Below are positions 1 to 10,104 of a DNA stretch of 64,000 nt, piece after piece (the stretch's first letter is position 1; each line of letters opens with the position of its first letter). The notes under the pieces were generated by a model. It had not been told where the DNA came from, made no database searches, and saw nothing but the letters and a program-made list of their open reading frames with translations. The DNA is from Parvibaculum sp035325945 (GTDB lineage Bacteria; Pseudomonadota; Alphaproteobacteria; Parvibaculales; Parvibaculaceae): positions 80,912 to 144,911 of the forward strand of contig NZ_DAOKYX010000004.1 in assembly GCF_035325945.1 (NCBI RefSeq), in the 5' to 3' direction. The translations under genes were made by a program, and so were the position numbers.

Positions 1-807
1 CGCCTCGTCGGCGAGCGAGACGAAGGCGACGCCCCGCTCCTTCGCGCGATCGATGAACTGTCCGAACCAGTCGAGCATGCTCATGCCCTCGATTTCGGCA
101 TGGATCGTGAAGACGTCGAGCTTTCCAGGCTCCGGCCGCGCAAGCAGCATATCAGCAAGTTTCGCGAGCGGATATTCCGGCCTGCCCATAAGTTCGTCGA
201 GTGTGGGCAGCGTCGTCGGGATTTGCAGCGTCTTGAACCTTCGGGCGCCGACCGCCGGGAAGAAGGGCGCGCCGCCGCGCACATCGGTCGCGTAATCGAG
301 CCCGGCCGCATCATAAGCGGCGAGGCTTGCCGCATTGGCCTGCCAGCCGGCGGCGCCCGCCGTCCTTGCGGGCATGCCGAAAACTTCCTCATAGGCCCGC
401 CGCGCCTTGCCGAATTCCTCCAGCACGCGCACCTCGCTCAACGCGAAAAGTCTGTCCTGCCAGAAAACATGGTCCCAGCAATGGATGCCGGTTTCAAAGC
501 CCGCCTCGGCGACGGAACGCATGACGGCCGCATTGCGCCTGGCGATGTCGGGCCCCGGCAGCAGCACGCCATTCATCAGCGTGCGCAGGCCATAGACCGA
601 AACGACGCTCGTGCGGCTCACCTTCCTGAAAAAGCCCGGACGAAAAATCCGGCGTATCGCCCGGCCCGTATTGTCGGGGCCGAGCGAGAAAAGGAACGTG
701 GCGGGCACGCCCTTCTTTTGCAGCAGGTCGCGAAGCGCCGGCACACCTTCCCGCGTGCCGCGATCGGTATCGACGTCGATCTTGATGGCGAGCCTCTGTG
801 CGCTCAT
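1..807 (-). CDS. arnD: ArnD-type deformylase of lipid A aminoarabinose pathway (partial, C-terminus off window)
   Basis: Removes the formyl group from undecaprenyl-phosphate 4-deoxy-4-formamido-L-arabinose at the inner membrane, a step in adding aminoarabinose to lipid A. The frame reads 269 codons from ATG at 807 to the window edge without a stop; the family is about 295-300 aa, so only the tail is missing. It has NodB-type deacetylase motifs: IKIDVDTDRGTREGVP near residue 10, ETGIHCWDHVFWQ near 105-117 and DVFTIHAEIEGMSMLDWFGQ near 240. It starts 10 bp after the stop of the ArnA-like gene, so the two are probably one transcript. Family assignment is by recalled motif similarity. Confidence 0.88.
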   Translation of the reverse strand, partial: MSAQRLAIKIDVDTDRGTREGVPALRDLLQKKGVPATFLFSLGPDNTGRAIRRIFRPGFFRKVSRTSVVSVYGLRTLMNGVLLPGPDIARRNAAVMRSVAEAGFETGIHCWDHVFWQDRLFALSEVRVLEEFGKARRAYEEVFGMPARTAGAAGWQANAASLAAYDAAGLDYATDVRGGAPFFPAVGARRFKTLQIPTTLPTLDELMGRPEYPLAKLADMLLARPEPGKLDVFTIHAEIEGMSMLDWFGQFIDRAKERGVAFVSLADEA

Positions 808-817
808 TCCGCCATGC

Positions 818-1882
818 TCACAGCAATTCGCTTTCGACCGCCCCTCTGTCGGCGCCGGAGCCGAACTGGTCGATATAGAATTCGACCGTCTGCTTGATGG
901 CGCTTCTCACATCCGTCGTGGGCTGCCAGCCGAGATGCGTCTGCGCCGCCTTGATCGAGGGGACGCGCACCAGCATGTCCTGATAGCCCTGGCCGTAATA
1001 CTCGCCCGAACTCGTCTTCACGAGCCGCACGCGGTCGCGCACATTCTCATAGCCCGGAAACTCGGAGACGACGGACAGCATCATCTCCGCAAGCTCGGCG
1101 ATGGAAAGCTCCGCCTTCGGATTGCCGATATTGAAGATGCGCTGATCGGCGATGCCGTTCTCGTTCTCGAGAATCTTCATCAGCGCGCCCATCGCATCGT
1201 CGATATAGAGGAAGCAGCGCTTCTGCGCGCCGCCATCGACGAGCTGAATATCCTTGCCGCGCAGAATATTGCCGAGAAACTGCGTCAGAACGCGCGACGA
1301 GCCTTCATTCGCCGCCTGGATGTTGTCGAGCTTCGGCCCGATCCAGTTGAACGGGCGGAAGAGCGTGTAGCGCAGCAGGCCCTTGAGCCCATATGCGTGG
1401 ATCACGCGATCGAGAAGCTGCTTCGAGCAGGAATAGATCCAGCGCTGCTTGCTGATCGGACCAAGCACGAGATTGCTCGTTTCCTCGTCGAATTCCTTGT
1501 CCGGCGACATGCCGTAGACTTCCGAAGTCGAGGGAAAGACCACGCGCTTCTTGTAGCGCACGCAATAGCGCACGATGGCGAGGTTCGCCTCGAAGTCGAG
1601 CTCGAACACCCGCAACGGATCGGAGACATAGATGGCCGGCGTCGCGATGGCGACGAGCGGCAGCACCACGTCGCATTTGCGGACGTGATACTCGATCCAC
1701 TCCTTGTTGATCGTGATGTCGCCTTCGACGAAGTGGAAACGCGGGTGGCCAAGACAGCCGTCCAGCTTGTCCTGCTGGAGGTCCATTCCATAGACCTCCC
1801 AGTCGCGAGTCTTGAGAATGGTTTCGCTGAGATGGCTGCCGATGAAGCCATTGACACCGAGTATCAGAACCTTGAGGCCCAT
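818..1882 (-). CDS. ArnA-type UDP-glucuronic acid dehydrogenase/decarboxylase (stand-alone C-terminal domain)
   Basis: Extended short-chain dehydrogenase that oxidatively decarboxylates UDP-glucuronic acid to UDP-4-keto-pentose, the first committed step to UDP-L-Ara4N. 354 aa. NAD-binding ILGVNGFIGSHL at residues 6-17, PSTSEVYG with the catalytic Ser-Glu, YSCSKQ as the YxxxK motif, RPFNWIGP and SSGEYYGQGYQDM all match the C-terminal half of enterobacterial ArnA. The N-terminal formyltransferase half of the 660-aa ArnA is absent, so transformylation must be done by a separate protein elsewhere or the product has another fate. ATG at 1882 is preceded by GAGGG. arnD follows 10 bp downstream. Confidence 0.87.
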   Translation of the reverse strand: MGLKVLILGVNGFIGSHLSETILKTRDWEVYGMDLQQDKLDGCLGHPRFHFVEGDITINKEWIEYHVRKCDVVLPLVAIATPAIYVSDPLRVFELDFEANLAIVRYCVRYKKRVVFPSTSEVYGMSPDKEFDEETSNLVLGPISKQRWIYSCSKQLLDRVIHAYGLKGLLRYTLFRPFNWIGPKLDNIQAANEGSSRVLTQFLGNILRGKDIQLVDGGAQKRCFLYIDDAMGALMKILENENGIADQRIFNIGNPKAELSIAELAEMMLSVVSEFPGYENVRDRVRLVKTSSGEYYGQGYQDMLVRVPSIKAAQTHLGWQPTTDVRSAIKQTVEFYIDQFGSGADRGAVESELL

Positions 1883-2094
1883 GCGTCCCTCTTGCTGGCG
1901 CGGGGCCGGCGCTAAACACGACTTCTCGCGGGTTCAGCCTCGCGTCCCCCGAAACCGCCCATATTCCGGGCACTCCGGGCGGAACCCGCCCTGCTTGTTC
2001 GCGCGTAGTGAACCTTTTATTGCCCGCTGCCGCAAGGGATTTTGATCCTATTTCCGGCGGCGGAAGGTTACTTTCGCGCTTTCCGAGCGGCGAA

Positions 2095-3063
2095 TCAGAG
2101 CCAGCCTCGACGCTTGAAATAGTAATAGGGAAGCACGGCCGAAAGCACCATCAATCCCAGCGCGAAGGGATAGCCCAGCGCCCAGCTCAGTTCGGGCATG
2201 CTCTGGAAATTCATGCCATAGATGCTGGCGATGACCGTCGGCGGCAGAAAGACGACGGCGGCGACCGAGAAAATCTTGATGATGCCGTTCTGTTCACTGT
2301 TGATCAGGCCGAGCGTGGCATCGAGCATGAAGTTGATGTTGTTCGCCAGAAAGCTCGCGTGATCGCTGAGGGCCATGACGTCCCGCGAGATCGTCTTGAA
2401 GCCGCGCTCGAAGGCTTTCGGCAGCTTGGTTTCGGCCGGCCTACCGATGAAGCTCAGGAGCCGCGCGATGCTGACGAGGCTTTCCCGCGCCTGCGTGGTG
2501 AGCGCCTGCGTTCTCCCGATGCGTCTCAGAACCTCGTCGAAATCGAGTTTGGGCGCGCCCTCCTCGCGGACGAAAATTTCATTGGAAAGTATGTCGATCT
2601 CGCCCTGCACGCGCTCCAGAATATCGGCGACGCGATCGACGATGGCATCGAGCAGCCCGGCAAGCACTTCCTCGCCCGTATTGAAATTCGCCGCATGGCG
2701 CCGCGCCTTGGCCGCGAAAACGCGGAACGGCAGCGGCTCCGCATAACGAAGCGTGAGAAGACGGTGCCCCACCAGAACGAAGGTCACGGGAGAACGGCCG
2801 GGCTTGGCCGTATCCGCGCCCGTCATGACGGTCGCCGTCATGTAAAGCGCGTTCCGCTCCTGATAGAGGCGGCTCGAAACCTCGATCTCCTGCATTTCCT
2901 CTTCGGAGGGAACATCGAGGCCGAGCACTTCATCGACGAAGCGCTCTTCTTCCGGCGTCGGTTCGAGAAGATCTATCCAGACGACGTCTTCGGGGATCAC
3001 GCCGGACGGTTCTACAGCATGCGAGCTGAGGATGCCGTTCGTTCTGACATAGGCTGTGATCAT
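2095..3063 (-). CDS. corA: CorA family magnesium/divalent cation transporter
   Basis: Inner-membrane pentameric channel for Mg2+ (and Co2+/Ni2+). 322 aa from MITAYVRTNG; an upstream in-frame start at 3087 exists, but this start fits the family. A long acidic helical cytoplasmic domain is followed by two C-terminal membrane helices. The signature YGMNFQSMPELSW sits between helix 1 (SVAAVVFLPPTVIASI) and helix 2 (YPFALGLMVLSAVLPYYYF), and the protein ends with the basic tail KRRGWL. It stands alone: 212 bp from the ArnA-like gene and divergent from rhlE. No riboswitch-like leader was recognised. Confidence 0.92.
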   Translation of the reverse strand: MITAYVRTNGILSSHAVEPSGVIPEDVVWIDLLEPTPEEERFVDEVLGLDVPSEEEMQEIEVSSRLYQERNALYMTATVMTGADTAKPGRSPVTFVLVGHRLLTLRYAEPLPFRVFAAKARRHAANFNTGEEVLAGLLDAIVDRVADILERVQGEIDILSNEIFVREEGAPKLDFDEVLRRIGRTQALTTQARESLVSIARLLSFIGRPAETKLPKAFERGFKTISRDVMALSDHASFLANNINFMLDATLGLINSEQNGIIKIFSVAAVVFLPPTVIASIYGMNFQSMPELSWALGYPFALGLMVLSAVLPYYYFKRRGWL

Positions 3064-3385
3064 CGTTGCCCCGGAGCGCGCCTTCAATTCGGGCGATCAT
3101 GCCCCCATTGGGGCCGAACGACAATCGCTTATGACTATGGATTGCATGATGAATTCGCAGTCACTCTTCGCTGCTTGACATCGGCCGGACAAAGGCGCAT
3201 CTAGCGCGAGATTGTTTTGGCGAGCGCGCTTTGCGCCGTCCCCCATGGGCCACGCGCCCGGACTGCGCCTAATCCCGAAACAGTCAGATCCCCCCGATCC
3301 AAGCGCGTTGGACGCGGAAAACCCGCGTTGAAGTTCCGGCCCTTCGAGCCGGCTTGTTGCGCTTGTCAGAAAGTATATTTATCGA
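3064..3385. other. Intergenic region between divergent corA and rhlE
   Basis: 322 bp with no gene that I can support. It must hold the corA and rhlE promoters. A consensus-like TTGACA lies at 3175-3180 on the plus strand, about 200 bp before rhlE, with only a weak match (CATCTA) 17 bp downstream. A TATATT at 3374-3379 lies immediately before the rhlE ATG. Neither is certain. Confidence 0.4.
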
Positions 3386-4753
<1,368 letters not shown>

Positions 4754-4769
4754 AATCGGAAGTGACAAG

Positions 4770-4803
4770 ACGGCCGGGCATAACACCCGGCCGTTTTCTT
4801 TCC
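4770..4803 (+). terminator. Rho-independent terminator of rhlE
   Basis: Perfect 9-bp stem ACGGCCGGG / CCCGGCCGT (4770-4778 with 4786-4794), 7-nt loop, then TTTCTTT. It lies 17 bp after the rhlE stop and 4 bp before the end of the convergent gene. Confidence 0.88.
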
Positions 4804-4807
4804 GGGT

Positions 4808-5755
4808 CTATTGAAGCGCCGGCTGCGCGGCCCGCCTTTTTCCCAGCATGGGATCGATGCCAAGCACGCGCTGCACATCGGCCTCGAGCGCCGCACGGCC
4901 AAGACCCCGCACGCGGCCGAAGCTTTCCTCGAGCAGCTTTTCGTCGGCCGCCCCGGTGAAGTAGAGCAAGCCCGACGGATCGCTCATGCGCGGGTCCATG
5001 GCCGCGAGCCGGGCGAGGATTTCCACATAGGGCTCGGTCCTTCCCGGCGTTTCGCCGCCCAGCACGAACTCGCGGGCGGGCTCGAACCCTTTTTCGATAT
5101 TCATCGGGAACATGAACGCATTCGCGCTGTCGAGCCGGATCACACCGCGCCTGGAGAATGTGATGATGGGAAAAAATGGCGCGAGGTTCGGGAAGTGGCG
5201 ATTGGGAATCATATGGCTCTCCCAATAGCCGCGCCCTACTTTCTCGAACTCGAAAAAATTCTCCACGCTGCGGAAATTCGCCTCCGCCATCGGCAGAAGC
5301 TCGATCTTGTCCTTCTTCGGATTGACCGTGTCATTCGCCACATCGAGATAGTAGCTGCCGACCTGAATGGCATTCTGAAAATAGGTGTCCCGAAGCGTAC
5401 CCCACACGCGCTTGACGACGCCCCCGCAACGGGCGAATTCCTGGATCGCCACGAGCCCCGTCATGTGAGCGGGCGCAGGCGCGCGCCCCATGAGGTGCAG
5501 CATCCGCCGCGTGATCTCGAGGCAATAGCTCACCGGATAGGCCGCCCGCGGGCCGATGCCCTCATCGTCCGGCTTTGCGGCCGCGATCCGTCCAAGCATG
5601 AACCGATCGGTTTCCGCACGGAGCGCCAGCATGTCGCGCAGGATCGCATCCCTGTTTGGCGCGATCAGCCGGTCGACCAGAGCCTGCTGGGTCTCATCGA
5701 CCGGTGAAATCAGCTCGGCCCTGTAGCCTGCCATCAACTCGTCGAGAGTACGCAT
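4808..5755 (-). CDS. Protein of unknown function, 315 aa, cytoplasmic
   Basis: I do not recognise a family. No signal peptide or membrane helix is evident. The sequence looks like a folded soluble protein rich in aromatic residues, with segments such as YPVSYCLEITRRMLHLMGR (residue ~75), GVVKRVWGTLRDTYFQNAIQ, GSYYLDVANDTVNPKKDKIE and RRGVIRLDSANAFMFPMNIE. Codon use matches the flanking genes, so it looks resident. It is convergent with rhlE, which ends with its own terminator, and lies 71 bp upstream of the greB stop, so it might be read with greB. ATG at 5755 is the first start of the open frame. No function should be assigned from this sequence alone. Confidence 0.75.
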   Translation of the reverse strand: MRTLDELMAGYRAELISPVDETQQALVDRLIAPNRDAILRDMLALRAETDRFMLGRIAAAKPDDEGIGPRAAYPVSYCLEITRRMLHLMGRAPAPAHMTGLVAIQEFARCGGVVKRVWGTLRDTYFQNAIQVGSYYLDVANDTVNPKKDKIELLPMAEANFRSVENFFEFEKVGRGYWESHMIPNRHFPNLAPFFPIITFSRRGVIRLDSANAFMFPMNIEKGFEPAREFVLGGETPGRTEPYVEILARLAAMDPRMSDPSGLLYFTGAADEKLLEESFGRVRGLGRAALEADVQRVLGIDPMLGKRRAAQPALQ

Positions 5756-5826
5756 CCGCTATGCCCTTCGCTTGGCGAATCTTCCGTGTCCGCGAAGGGG
5801 AAACTAGCATGCCGGCGTGAAAGAGA

Positions 5827-6378
5827 TCACCGCCCGCTATAGCTGATCTTCACCACTTCGATCGTTTCGGGCCCGGCGGGTGTGCGAAGCTCGACCGTGT
5901 CGCCTTCCTCCGCCTTCAGCAGCGCCCGGGCGATGGGCGAGATCCAGCTCACCTCGCCCTCTTCGAGCCGCGCCTCATCGACGCCGACGATGCGGACCGT
6001 CCGCTCGTCGCCCGCCGCCGTGGCATAGGTGACGGTTGCGCCGAAATAGACCCGCTCCCGGTTCTTTTGCAGCGCCGGATCGACGACCTCGGCGATCTCG
6101 ATCCGCTTGGCGAGAAAGCGCATCCGCCGGTCGATCTCGCGAAGCCGCTTCTTTCCGTAGATGTAGTCGCCATTCTCCGAGCGATCGCCGTTCCCCGCCG
6201 CCCAGGCGACCGTCTCCACCACCTTGGGCCGTTCGACGCGCTGCAGGTGCCGCAGCTCCGCGTGGAGCCTTTCGAGCCCTTCGGGCGTGATGTAATTCTT
6301 GAAGCCGGCCGGCAGCGTATCGGCTGCATCGTGGCCGTCATCGTCTTCCGTATCGGTTTCTTTCGTGAAGGCCTTACT
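5827..6378 (-). CDS. greB: Transcription elongation factor GreB
   Basis: Rescues backtracked RNA polymerase by stimulating transcript cleavage. 183 aa from MSKAFTKE. The N-terminal coiled coil holds GNGDRSENGDYIYGKKRLRE, which includes the acidic tip (D..E), followed by RRMRFLAKRIEIAEVVDP. The C-terminal FKBP-like domain has VYFGATVTY and EGEVSWISPIARALLKAEEGD. GreB rather than GreA is indicated by YIYGKKRLREIDRR. An equally possible start two codons upstream (6384) gives MSMSKAF. The N-terminus carries an acidic insert (TDTEDDDGHD). The gene stands alone, with 346 bp of non-coding DNA upstream. Confidence 0.92.
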   Translation of the reverse strand, partial: SKAFTKETDTEDDDGHDAADTLPAGFKNYITPEGLERLHAELRHLQRVERPKVVETVAWAAGNGDRSENGDYIYGKKRLREIDRRMRFLAKRIEIAEVVDPALQKNRERVYFGATVTYATAAGDERTVRIVGVDEARLEEGEVSWISPIARALLKAEEGDTVELRTPAGPETIEVVKISYSGR

Positions 6379-6724
6379 CATACTCATCTCATTTGCGCGG
6401 CTGGCTTCCAGCACCCCGCCAGTCAGCGAACAGCATAGCCGGGTTGCGGTCAGATTGATCTAGTCGCCCTTTCTGGAAAGGCAACCCGGTGAGAAAACAT
6501 CTCCCACTGGCCTAGGTGCCCATCTTGTCCGGCGCGCCTTATGCCGCCGAACCCGCGCATGAGTTGCACCGCGAAACTCATCCGGGCATGCGGGGAAGAA
6601 GGACGTTTTTGACTTGAGGCGACAGCCGGTCACCAATCGGAGTACTCACCCTCAATTATCGACTCCCTGCGTCCATGCGATCAGTATGATGACGATGAAG
6701 AGCGGACGGTCCGGAAAGATCTCG
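6379..6724. other. Intergenic region between divergent greB and the DUF1036 gene
   Basis: 346 bp without a supportable gene. It contains a long-range inverted repeat: CCGGGTTGC at 6439-6447 and GCAACCCGG at 6481-6489, with a smaller hairpin (TTT..AAA core around 6466-6482) inside. A TTGACT at 6608-6613 could be a -35 for the plus-strand gene, but its -10 partner (ACCAAT) is poor. Confidence 0.4.
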
Positions 6725-7711
6725 ATGATCGCATCCAGGTTCAGGCTCAAGAGGTTTCTCGCCCTGCTGCTTGCAGGGGTTCTCTCCGCTTCTTTGATCG
6801 AGCCTGCGGAAGCCTGGGATTCCACTACGGATTCGCTTCTGGTCTGCAACACGAACAAGAATCATGACGTTGTTGTTGCCGTTGCAACACAGGCCATTCC
6901 CTGGGGCATCGCGGCACTCATGGCAACCGGATGGCGCCGTCAGGGCTGGTGGAATATTCCGGCCGGCAAGTGCGAGTACACCGTGCATCTGCAGGACGTG
7001 AAGTATTACGAAATCTGGCTCCATGTCGAGGTGACTGGCGGCGACCAGATAGAGTGGCCCACAAGAAAAGAGAAGTTCTGCGTGCACCCTGCAAATGCTT
7101 TCGAGGCATATGTGTGGTCGAAAGAGGAACTGCAGAAATGCGGCAACGGTGAGCGCCTCGAAACATTCTCGTATATGACGAACATCGACAATCTGGAGGA
7201 CCAGTTTTCGATCTACAGGATGTCCAACATCACTGTCGACCTGGATTTCACTTACCAGAAATCCACGCATTCCCCTGCACAGCCAGAAACAGCCCTGAAG
7301 GATGGAGAAGCTTCGCCGCGCCATCGCGGCACCGGAAAACTGGTGGGAGCAAAAACGTGGCCGTCAAACACTGTTTCCATGACGCTGAAGCTCTGGAAAC
7401 TGACTTCGCCGGCTGCAGATGACGCCGTCATCGAGCGATATACGTCAAGGCTTGACCAACCATCCGACTACGAGATCCTCACATGCACATATGACAGCGA
7501 AGTCGTGAACGGGCAGCTCCGACGAATGGAGCTTAGTTTCTGGCACAATAGTGTGCACCCGGACTATCTGGAGCTGATACGCCAACTTTCCACGAGAGAA
7601 AGCCTGGCACGCATCTATGGCATACGAGCTGTCAGCGCCTGCCCCGCATCGCTGGACGAAGCAACTGGATTGATAGAACAGAATGCAAGGGAAGCCGCCA
7701 ATTTAAGGTGA
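6725..7711 (+). CDS. Secreted DUF1036-domain protein
   Basis: 328 aa. I chose ATG 6725 because GGAAAG lies 6 bp upstream and it gives a clean Sec signal peptide (basic RFRLKR, hydrophobic FLALLLAGVLSASLI, cleavage after AEA). The mature N-terminal ~120 residues resemble DUF1036: LLVCNTNK, a GWWNIPAGKCEY core with Trp-Trp and Cys, YYEIWLHVE and KEKFCVHP, with paired cysteines. A further ~170 residues have no recognised domain. DUF1036 function is unknown. The downstream secreted gene overlaps by 4 bp (GTGA), implying coupled translation. GC is visibly lower than in neighbours (Asn/Lys-rich AT codons), hinting at transfer. Confidence 0.78.
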   Translation: MIASRFRLKRFLALLLAGVLSASLIEPAEAWDSTTDSLLVCNTNKNHDVVVAVATQAIPWGIAALMATGWRRQGWWNIPAGKCEYTVHLQDVKYYEIWLHVEVTGGDQIEWPTRKEKFCVHPANAFEAYVWSKEELQKCGNGERLETFSYMTNIDNLEDQFSIYRMSNITVDLDFTYQKSTHSPAQPETALKDGEASPRHRGTGKLVGAKTWPSNTVSMTLKLWKLTSPAADDAVIERYTSRLDQPSDYEILTCTYDSEVVNGQLRRMELSFWHNSVHPDYLELIRQLSTRESLARIYGIRAVSACPASLDEATGLIEQNAREAANLR

Positions 7712-8667
7712 ATATATTGAAACGTCATCTGGATACTGCAAGACATGTTGCAATGGCTGCAATCGCCGTGGCGATGATCGGTTTTACATCACCTGTCATG
7801 GCGCAATCCAACGGCGCGGCTCCGATGAGCTATTACCTCATCATGCTGAATGCGCTTCGCACCAACCCCAATCTGCTCAGCGATGAAATTTGGAACAAGC
7901 TTGCCGAGGAGCAGATACTCGCCGCGCAGTCGCACTATTTTTCCCACGCGCCATCTCGCGGCATGGAGCCGATCTTCTCCGCCGCACAGGTCAAGGATCG
8001 CAATCCTCGCATGGCGAGCGCGGAGCTCGCGCCTGTCCTGAAAGACGATATCGCCACCCGCATCAAAGCAGCACCGGACACGCTGATTGCGAAATTCACG
8101 CTCCTTGAGCTGCGCTATGACGACAACACCGGAAAACTGATCTCGAAGTGCTGCTATAGCCGCCCCCGTGTGCAACCCGGCCTGTTCGATCTATTGATGC
8201 CCGCACTCGATCTCGTTAACGGCGTGCCGTCAAATACGCCCGCCGCCTATCAGCCATCGCCCGGCCTGCCTCAAAAAGCCCGGAGCATGGCTGTCTACAA
8301 GATCAAAGAAAATCTGGCTGCCGATGATGCCGGGCCGGTGCCGGCTTTCGCAGGCCTCATCGGAAGTGGCGCGCGCTTCGGGTTCCGAGCCGATGAAATG
8401 AATCTCGCGCTCGACCGCTGGGTGGAGATTGACGGCATTACTCTCGCTCGCGGCGCGGCGGAAAAACTATTGAACGAGGTTGCACATCGCAAAGGCAGCG
8501 TTGAAACGCGCGTCGCCTTTACCGTCACCGGGGCAGAAAATGGCCCTCACCGCGCCGTGCTTTACGGAAAGCTCGTATCCGCCTCAATCCTCGGCCCGGA
8601 TGGCGCAACGATTGCCAGCTTCCCCGCCGGGGCATTTCGCGAGTCAGGACTGACGCTCCCGCAATGA
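7708..8667 (+). CDS. Secreted protein of unknown function, 319 aa
   Basis: Starts at GTG 7708, overlapping the DUF1036 stop by 4 bp (GTGA), so the two are translationally coupled. An N-terminal basic stretch (KRHLDTARH) and hydrophobic core (AAIAVAMIGF) end in PVMAQS, a good signal peptidase I site, so the product is periplasmic or exported. The mature part is soluble-looking with a CCYSRPRV pair of cysteines at about residue 148 and a C-terminal half of beta character (VETRVAFTVTG, RAVLYGKLVSASI). I do not recognise a family. Composition is slightly AT-richer than core genes but less so than its partner. It ends 44 bp from the 3' end of tRNA-Lys. Confidence 0.72.
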   Translation: MNILKRHLDTARHVAMAAIAVAMIGFTSPVMAQSNGAAPMSYYLIMLNALRTNPNLLSDEIWNKLAEEQILAAQSHYFSHAPSRGMEPIFSAAQVKDRNPRMASAELAPVLKDDIATRIKAAPDTLIAKFTLLELRYDDNTGKLISKCCYSRPRVQPGLFDLLMPALDLVNGVPSNTPAAYQPSPGLPQKARSMAVYKIKENLAADDAGPVPAFAGLIGSGARFGFRADEMNLALDRWVEIDGITLARGAAEKLLNEVAHRKGSVETRVAFTVTGAENGPHRAVLYGKLVSASILGPDGATIASFPAGAFRESGLTLPQ

Positions 8668-8672
8668 CGCCG

Positions 8673-8701
8673 ACAAAGAACAAGGCGGCTGCCCGGCCGC
8701 G
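8673..8701 (-). terminator. Possible terminator downstream of tRNA-Lys
   Basis: On the minus strand, GCGGC (8700-8696) pairs with GCCGC (8689-8685) around a 6-nt loop, followed by TTGTTCTTTG. It lies 11 bp beyond the tRNA 3' end. The short stem makes it tentative. Confidence 0.45.
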
Positions 8702-8711
8702 GCGGAAAGTT

Positions 8712-8787
<76 letters not shown>

Positions 8788-8955
8788 GACCGGTGCCTGC
8801 CCCGAATCTCGCGGGGACAGTCATGGTGTCGGGTCCTTGGGACCACCAAATCCCTTGCAGGAGGCTGCCTATAGCAAAGCTGGCGGAGCCTGTCCAGCAC
8901 ACTTGGAAAAAACCTCCCTATGTCTTTTTGCCCCTGTTCCGGACCATTTGCCGGA

Positions 8956-10104
8956 TCACCAGAAAGCGCTCGGGCTCCGGGAGATTTCAAGATTCCTGTG
9001 GACGTAAACGCTCATCAGCAGGCCGAAGGCGAACATGATCGAAAGCATCGCCGTGCCGCCATAGGAGACGAGCGGCAGCGGCACGCCGACCACCGGCAGA
9101 AGCCCCATCACCATGGCCGCATTGATGAACACATAGAAGAAGAAGCTCACCGCCACGCCCATCGCCAGCAGCCGGCCGAACTGGTTTCGGCTCTGCAGCG
9201 CCACGCTGAAGGCGAAGGCGAGCGCGATGCAATAGAAGGCGAGCAGCGTGATCCCGCCGATGAAACCGAGTTCCTCGCCGAGCATCGTGAAGATGAAGTC
9301 GGTCTGCTTTTCGGGCAGGAAGTTCAGATGGGCCTGCGTACCGGCCATGAAGCCCTTGCCGAAGATGCCGCCCGATCCGAGCGCGATCTTGGATTGCAGG
9401 ATGTGATAGCCCGCGCCGAGCGGATCGCGCTCTGGATCGAGAAAGGTGAAGACGCGGTCCCTCTGATAATCGTGCAGGCGATCCCAGACGATGGGAATGG
9501 CCGCCAGGACGGCAAGTCCTCCGGCAATGAAGTAGCGCCACGCAAGCCCGGCCGCAAAGAAGATAACGACGCCCGAAACCGTGAGCAGGATCGCCGTGCC
9601 AAGGTCCGGCTGCTTCACCACGAGAGCGACGGGCACCGCGATGAGAAGGAGCGGCACGATGAGATTCCTCAGGCGCGAAACCTCATCGAGCGCGAGCCCG
9701 TGGAAATATCGCGCCAGCGCCAGCAGAAGCGCGACCTTCATCACCTCGGAAGGCTGGAGCTGAATGATGCCGAGATTGAGCCAGCGCTGCGCGCCCATGC
9801 CCTTGAAGCCGACAATATCGACTGCCGCGACCAGCACCAGCGCCACGCCGTAAAGCGGATAGGCGACGCGCATCCACAGCCTGAGGTCGATCATCGCCAC
9901 GACGACCATGATGCCCGCGCCGAGCGCGAAACGAACCATCTGCTTCAAGGCCCAGGGCGAGAAGCTTCCATCCGCCACGGAATAGAGCATTGCGAAGCCC
10001 ATCGACGCGATGACGGTGATGAGCAGCAGGAAGCCCCAGTTGAATTCGAGGAGCTTGTCGCCGAGCCGCATTTCCCGGCCGGTAAAACGGCGCAGATCGA
10101 GCAT
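8956..10104 (-). CDS. rodA: Rod-shape SEDS peptidoglycan glycosyltransferase RodA
   Basis: Polymerises lipid II into glycan strands for sidewall elongation with PBP2; a polytopic inner-membrane protein of 382 aa with about ten helices. Family motifs: LQPSEVMKVALLLALARYFH, VVKQPDLGTAILL, HLNFLPEKQTDFIFTMLGEE and GVPLPLVSYGGTAML. It is the last gene of the mreB-mreC-mreD-mrdA-rodA operon. The chosen ATG shares one base with the mrdA stop (TGATG); a GTG one codon earlier is also possible. Both imply translational coupling to PBP2, its partner enzyme. No terminator was recognised in the 168 bp before the tRNA. Confidence 0.95.
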   Translation of the reverse strand: MLDLRRFTGREMRLGDKLLEFNWGFLLLITVIASMGFAMLYSVADGSFSPWALKQMVRFALGAGIMVVVAMIDLRLWMRVAYPLYGVALVLVAAVDIVGFKGMGAQRWLNLGIIQLQPSEVMKVALLLALARYFHGLALDEVSRLRNLIVPLLLIAVPVALVVKQPDLGTAILLTVSGVVIFFAAGLAWRYFIAGGLAVLAAIPIVWDRLHDYQRDRVFTFLDPERDPLGAGYHILQSKIALGSGGIFGKGFMAGTQAHLNFLPEKQTDFIFTMLGEELGFIGGITLLAFYCIALAFAFSVALQSRNQFGRLLAMGVAVSFFFYVFINAAMVMGLLPVVGVPLPLVSYGGTAMLSIMFAFGLLMSVYVHRNLEISRSPSAFW

